Assembly: GCF_022919135.1 (NCBI RefSeq)
Contig: NZ_CP095049.1
Location: 4,654,501-4,718,500, forward strand
DNA length: 64,000 bases
Origin: Hymenobacter cellulosivorans
GTDB taxonomy: Bacteria > Bacteroidota > Bacteroidia > Cytophagales > Hymenobacteraceae
Direction of reading: 5' to 3'
The notes under the pieces are model-generated. The model was not told where the DNA came from. It did no database searches and saw only the letters and a program-made list of their open reading frames with translations. Both the position numbers and the translations under genes were made by a program. This document shows, piece by piece, positions 60,449 to 64,000 of the stretch. How positions within the stretch are numbered: the stretch's first letter is position 1; the number at the start of each line of letters is the position of its first letter.

Positions 60449-60533
60449 GGCAAAAGCAGTTGAAGAGGTAGCACCGATGGGTCGGCTCTCGCGCCGGAAT
60501 AGCAGGCCTGGGCGGAAGTGTTTATCGATGCTG

Positions 60534-60598
60534 CAAAGCTAGAGCACCGCTTTTCCAAGGACTTTTGCCAAACGGATTACAACTTGTCCCTGCCGGAT
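60534..60598 (-). promoter_or_regulatory. Direct-repeat promoter, site 5 (minus strand)
   Basis: CGGAT on plus at 60573-60577 and 60594-60598 (21 bp apart), CAAA at 60569-60572, CTTTTGC at 60562-60568 (GCAAAAG on minus), and CAAAGCTA at 60534-60541 (TAGCTTTG on minus). It matches sites 2 and 6 almost base for base in the core. Confidence 0.85.
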
Positions 60599-60650
60599 TC
60601 AAACCGGCAGCGGAAGCGAAACGCGGGGGCAAAAACCACCAGAGGCTAGC

Positions 60651-61535
60651 TCAGCGGGGCGTTTTATCACGCACGGTCTTGTCGCCCAGCAGCTCTTGAA
60701 TACGGGTTAGCGGAAGGGCGGCCTGCCGGGGCTGGGTGGAGTAAAAGAGGATACTGTCGTCCTGAATCACGGCGGCCCAAAGCACCGCGTCATGCTTGGT
60801 CAGAACCACGTTTTCCAGAATGCTGGCCAGGCCCCGCACATAGGAATGATGCACGGTGGCGCCGGTTCCGGTGCTGTCCGGAGCCTCGTCGCTAAGCTGG
60901 GAGGAGCCGGTAAACAGGGCGTAGTCGGGCCCCACCAGGCGGCGTAAGGCCTCGTCTTGGGGCTCAGTCAGAATTCCCAGGCTGCGCATGGTGGCTACTC
61001 TAGCGGCCTGCTGGCGGAATTCAGCCGCTTTGGTATAGCGGCCCGCGTAGGTAACGCCCACGCCAGCGTCGCAGGTACCGGCCAGCTGCTCGACCCGGAT
61101 GATGTTGCCTTCCAGCTCAAAGCGCAGGCGGCAACCGGCGGTTTCCTCGGCATTGCCGGTGAAAGTAGCCGTGTTCTGGTAGATGGTGGCCGAGCCCGAA
61201 AGCTCCCCGGTATGGGCTCCATCGTAGGCCGACAGCGCAAATTTGAAGGTACCGTCCCGGCCGGGCGTTATCGTTAGGTTCGAGGCGGCAAAGGTTGACT
61301 TCAGCTGCCAGCTGCCCTCCCACTCTTGCGGCGTTGCGGTGGGTTTGGCCAGTGAAGGTTCGAGCGGCAGCGGAACTACCAGATTCGTGGGAGTGGCAGC
61401 CGCGGCTAAAGCCGAAGGTAGAATTCCCTGGGGCGTGTTTTCCGGGCTACACCCCAGTAGTACGGCAAGCGCCAGGCACCAACGCAACTGGCGGGGCGCG
61501 CCGGACTGGCGGCGAGTTAACCGCGGCTTAGTCAT
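60651..61535 (-). CDS. Exported lipoprotein, unknown function
   Basis: 294 residues from ATG 61535 (GTG 61544 is in frame). The leader ends AVLLGC, so it is lipidated. A beta-rich domain (about 75-165, WEGSWQLKSTFAASNLTI ... TCDAGVGVTYAGRYT) carries two Cys that may pair. The C-terminal half is helical (LTRIQELLGDKTV). No family recognised. The gene overlaps the upstream lipoprotein gene by 8 nt, so the two form one operon driven from site 6. Confidence 0.7.
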   Translation of the reverse strand: MTKPRLTRRQSGAPRQLRWCLALAVLLGCSPENTPQGILPSALAAAATPTNLVVPLPLEPSLAKPTATPQEWEGSWQLKSTFAASNLTITPGRDGTFKFALSAYDGAHTGELSGSATIYQNTATFTGNAEETAGCRLRFELEGNIIRVEQLAGTCDAGVGVTYAGRYTKAAEFRQQAARVATMRSLGILTEPQDEALRRLVGPDYALFTGSSQLSDEAPDSTGTGATVHHSYVRGLASILENVVLTKHDAVLWAAVIQDDSILFYSTQPRQAALPLTRIQELLGDKTVRDKTPR

Positions 61536-62238
61536 GGTAGTCACAAATCAGGGTGCGTTTGAACTGCACCACGCGGCCCTCAAACAACACGAATTCATAC
61601 TGCTCATCATCGGCCACCTTAGCCGGCGGGCAAATCACCAGGCTCTGGTAACGCGGGTCGGCCAGGGTGATACGGTGCTGGTAGCTCACGGGAAAAAGAC
61701 GTTGCAGGGCCGTTAGCGGGTCGCCCCGCCGGATGCGCCTGTTGCCAACTTCCACGCTGAACTCGGCTCCTACCGGCCAGCTTTGCATAAACTGCAGCCG
61801 GCCTCCGCGGCGCAGATACACGGCCCGGTCGTAGACCTCGTACACGGCTGCCGTATCAGCTGCCCGCAGGCAGGAGGCAATATCGTCGGTGAAGCCAAAG
61901 GTGGAATCAGCCGCGCCCAGGCGGCGTATCACATCGACCCGGCGCTGCACCAGCGGGTGCTCATTTATCCGAATACTGGCCGGGGGCACGGTGTCGTAAG
62001 CTTCTACTTCCGGGCGCGGTGCTCCCGTCAGGCTGGCCGCCACCGGCAGCGGGACACCCGGAGCCGAGTCAGCGGAAGCTGCCGGGGCGCTTGTTCCCAA
62101 GCCCTGCCCAGAAGTTGCGGACGGTTGCTCAGCCGACTGGGGCGCCGAAAGTTCGCAGCCGGCCCCAAGCAGAAGTAAGGCCAAGCCCGACGAATAAAGA
62201 AAGGCCCAAAACCGGGTCGAAAGGAAGAAGGCAAGCAC
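61528..62238 (-). CDS. Lipoprotein, unknown function, first gene of a two-gene operon
   Basis: 236 residues from GTG 62238, with a lipoprotein leader (LLLLGAGC). A Ser/Ala/Pro-rich linker is followed by a compact domain (about 90-236) with ADSTFGFTDDIASCLRAAD, LQRLFPVSYQHR, VICPPAKVADDEQ and FKRTLICDYHD: three Cys. No family recognised. The -7 box of direct-repeat site 6 is 49 nt upstream. Confidence 0.7.
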   Translation of the reverse strand: MLAFFLSTRFWAFLYSSGLALLLLGAGCELSAPQSAEQPSATSGQGLGTSAPAASADSAPGVPLPVAASLTGAPRPEVEAYDTVPPASIRINEHPLVQRRVDVIRRLGAADSTFGFTDDIASCLRAADTAAVYEVYDRAVYLRRGGRLQFMQSWPVGAEFSVEVGNRRIRRGDPLTALQRLFPVSYQHRITLADPRYQSLVICPPAKVADDEQYEFVLFEGRVVQFKRTLICDYHD

Positions 62239-62287
62239 GGGAAAGGGAGTAGAAGTGAGCTGCCAGCACGGTTGCGTGAAGCATGAA

Positions 62288-62352
62288 CAAAGCTACCGGG
62301 CCCTGGTCGCGGGGACTTTTGCCAGCCGGATTCCCGCTTTTCTGAGCCGGAT
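62288..62352 (-). promoter_or_regulatory. Direct-repeat promoter, site 6 (minus strand)
   Basis: CGGAT on plus at 62327-62331 and 62348-62352 (21 bp apart), CTTTTGC at 62316-62322, and CAAAGCTA at 62288-62295. The TTTG next to the inner repeat is CTG here. Confidence 0.8.
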
Positions 62353-62394
62353 TTTTTGTTCGATGTCCTCCTCCGCCCCCACCCCACTCCCGGT

Positions 62395-63426
62395 TTAGAG
62401 GCGCTGCATGGCCTTTTCCAGGGCTTCGTCGCGGCCGGCCAGCACGTCTTGCTTGCGGTTTTTCACCAGCACCTGCGGGGCCAGCCCGATGCCTTCGTAG
62501 CTCTGCCCGTCGGCGGCGCGGTAGTCGCCCACGCTCAGGCTCACGATCCAGCCGTTGGGCAGCTCCCGCCGGGTGGCCTCCGAGAAGATGCCGTAGGTGG
62601 AGTCGCCCAGCTGCGTCACGTTCGGGTTTTGGCGCATGGCCAGCGTGAAGGTTTCGCCCGCGCTCTGCGTAAAACGGTTGGTAAGCAGCACCACGGGCTT
62701 GCGGTACTGCCAGGCGCCGCCGGGCTGCACGTACCACTCTACCCGGGGCGTGAAATCCTGGTGGCCGGGCCCGTTGCGCCAGCGGCTGGTCATGAAGAGC
62801 TTGCGGGCCGAGGCAAACCGGCTGGCCACGAGCTGGCTGCTGCGGTCATCCCCACCGGTCAGCTCCCGCGCATCCACGATGAGACCCTCGGTGTCCTTTA
62901 ACGCGTCCAGGGCCTTCCCCATGGCTTCCTCGTAGAATTTGGGGGAAGCGCCCAGGCTGAGCAAGTGCACGTAGCCCAGGCGGCCGTTGGCGAGCGTGCC
63001 ATACGTAACGTCGTTCCCGATCTGCTGCGCATTCTTTAGGTAGCGGCTTTTCACCACGCTCAGATCGAAGTCCGTTTTGGCGTAGTGCTTGCCACTGTCG
63101 TAGCGCCGGGGCGGGTCGCCGGGCGTGGCAATCCAGACGTGGCCGTCGTTGAGGTGGTCGAGCAGGTGGCCCACGATGCCCAGCAGCTCGGCCTCGGACG
63201 TAGCGGGCGTCACCTGCGGACGATACTGGGCGTAGAGGCCGTTCCAGTCGACGCCCCGCACCTCGAAGCTGCCGTAAAGCTGATCGAACTCGCGCCAGAG
63301 CAGGTCGAAGTTTTCCTCGGGCGTATTCGTGACCTGAGGACCCACCAGCATTTTCTCGCAGCCGGTCCCCGTTAGTAGCAGCAGGCCCAGGGCTACTGCC
63401 CGAGCTAGTTGTTTCGTTGCTTTCAT
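62395..63426 (-). CDS. S41-family (C-terminal processing-type) peptidase, lipoprotein
   Basis: 343 residues. Lipobox LTGTGC (Cys23). A helical N-terminal part (ENFDLLWREFDQLYGSFEV) of the tail-specific-protease type leads into the catalytic domain, with the HLNDGHVWI motif (about 92-100) and the nucleophile Ser in TNRFTQSAGETF (about 262). The usual VDxRxNxGG phrase is changed to VDARELTGGDD. It cleaves proteins in the periplasm, possibly with low activity. The gene lies 20 nt after an outer-membrane-barrel gene, in one operon. Confidence 0.88.
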   Translation of the reverse strand: MKATKQLARAVALGLLLLTGTGCEKMLVGPQVTNTPEENFDLLWREFDQLYGSFEVRGVDWNGLYAQYRPQVTPATSEAELLGIVGHLLDHLNDGHVWIATPGDPPRRYDSGKHYAKTDFDLSVVKSRYLKNAQQIGNDVTYGTLANGRLGYVHLLSLGASPKFYEEAMGKALDALKDTEGLIVDARELTGGDDRSSQLVASRFASARKLFMTSRWRNGPGHQDFTPRVEWYVQPGGAWQYRKPVVLLTNRFTQSAGETFTLAMRQNPNVTQLGDSTYGIFSEATRRELPNGWIVSLSVGDYRAADGQSYEGIGLAPQVLVKNRKQDVLAGRDEALEKAMQRL

Positions 63427-63446
63427 AGTAGATGCCGGACGTCGGC

Positions 63447-64000
63447 CTAGAAATGATAGATAACCTGCAGGTTGCCCTGGTTCGACAAGCTCGTAATGGA
63501 GCGGGGCCGGCTATAGTGAAACCACTCGACCTGGTACTGCAGGCCCAGGCCGAAATGCGGGCTGAGTTGGGCCTCGTAGCCGACCTGCAGCTGCAGGCGC
63601 TGCAGCCGGTTCCAGGTGGCCAGGCGGGTTCCCTGGCTGAAAAACAAGTGCGCGTAGCTGCGCTCCGGGTACGACAGCACGTTGCTATAAGGCAGCCGCG
63701 ACACCAGCCCGACCAGCGGCACAGCGCCCTGCAGAGTCAGCACGTGGGCCGGCCGCAGGTGCCACTCGCCGGCCAGGGCCAGATTCAGCGTGGCCGAGTT
63801 CAGGGCCCAGGTGGTCATGGCTACCCCGTCGGCATAGCTCACCTGGTCGTGCAGGCTCAGGCCGGCAAAGCTGCGCCACTTGTTGGCCGGGTTGGCAGTG
63901 TTTACCCGGCGCAAGTAGCTAATCTGCACGGAGCCCTGGTAGAGGTCGGGGGCCAGCACCAGGGTGCTGCGGGTGGTTTCGCCGGTTATTTTTTCGTCGG
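63447..64000 (-). CDS. Outer-membrane beta-barrel protein, C-terminal part (5' end outside window)
   Basis: About 184 residues are present, open at the right edge. Alternating strands with Gly and aromatic turns (GSVQISYLRRVNTA, LGLGLQYQVEWFHYS) end in NLQVIYHF, the terminal Phe typical of outer-membrane barrels. No family can be assigned from this part. It precedes the S41 peptidase gene by 20 nt on the same strand. Confidence 0.7.
   Translation of the reverse strand, partial: DEKITGETTRSTLVLAPDLYQGSVQISYLRRVNTANPANKWRSFAGLSLHDQVSYADGVAMTTWALNSATLNLALAGEWHLRPAHVLTLQGAVPLVGLVSRLPYSNVLSYPERSYAHLFFSQGTRLATWNRLQRLQLQVGYEAQLSPHFGLGLQYQVEWFHYSRPRSITSLSNQGNLQVIYHF

Overview
The window looks like chromosome from a high-GC member of the Bacteroidota, most like Hymenobacter or a close relative in the Cytophagales. 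The evidence is a SusC/RagA receptor, several type IX secretion (T9SS) cargo proteins with C-terminal sorting domains, many lipoproteins, and promoters of the Bacteroidota type (TTG-N19-TAnnTTTG) in a GC-rich background. No rRNA, tRNA, CRISPR array, prophage or intact insertion sequence was found. The genus is an inference.

Layout. 1-3.2 kb: a SusC-like receptor running off the left edge. 3.3-6 kb: an APC permease and an SsuD-like flavin monooxygenase. 6.3-7.9 kb: a tight lipoprotein / SCO / cytochrome c operon. 8-19.9 kb: housekeeping and stress genes (SseB, DUF2062, YihY, acetyltransferase, metallo-hydrolase, MocR regulator, DbpA-like helicase, zinc-ribbon protein, a phosphatase without a normal start codon, envelope proteins, an MtfA-like peptidase). 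20-24 kb: M2 peptidase, two orphan genes, esterase. 24-31 kb: pirin, an XRE-S24 repressor, a pair of paralogues of which one is frameshifted, DUF2306, RecQ. 31-38 kb: a duplicated-domain lipoprotein, an SBBP-repeat T9SS protein, a GH13 amylase, a beta-hydroxyacid dehydrogenase. 38-50 kb: large exported proteins (DUF5686, propeller, 51-nt-repeat adhesin head, PKD/beta-helix lipoprotein). 50-57.7 kb: AraC regulator, cysteine hydrolase, lipoprotein, FMO, small enzymes. 57.7-64 kb: exported proteins on the minus strand (FISUMP, T9SS, lipoproteins, S41 protease, beta-barrel).

The most notable signal is a repeated promoter architecture at seven places between 38.4 and 62.4 kb, on both strands. Two ATCCG-like boxes lie exactly 21 bp apart, and the second lies exactly 36 bp before a TAnnTTTG -7 box. 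A conserved TTTG and an AAAG-rich stretch sit in between, where the usual -33 TTG should be. The sites precede genes for exported or lipid-anchored proteins; two of them are divergent and lie in front of a small ORF and an AraC-family regulator. This looks like the operator set of one activator (AraC-type or LytTR-type), forming an envelope regulon. The regulator and the biological role are inferred.

Other points are two copies of a palindromic intergenic element, indel-type damage in a paralogue pair and perhaps its neighbour, and several long perfect hairpins acting as terminators between convergent genes.
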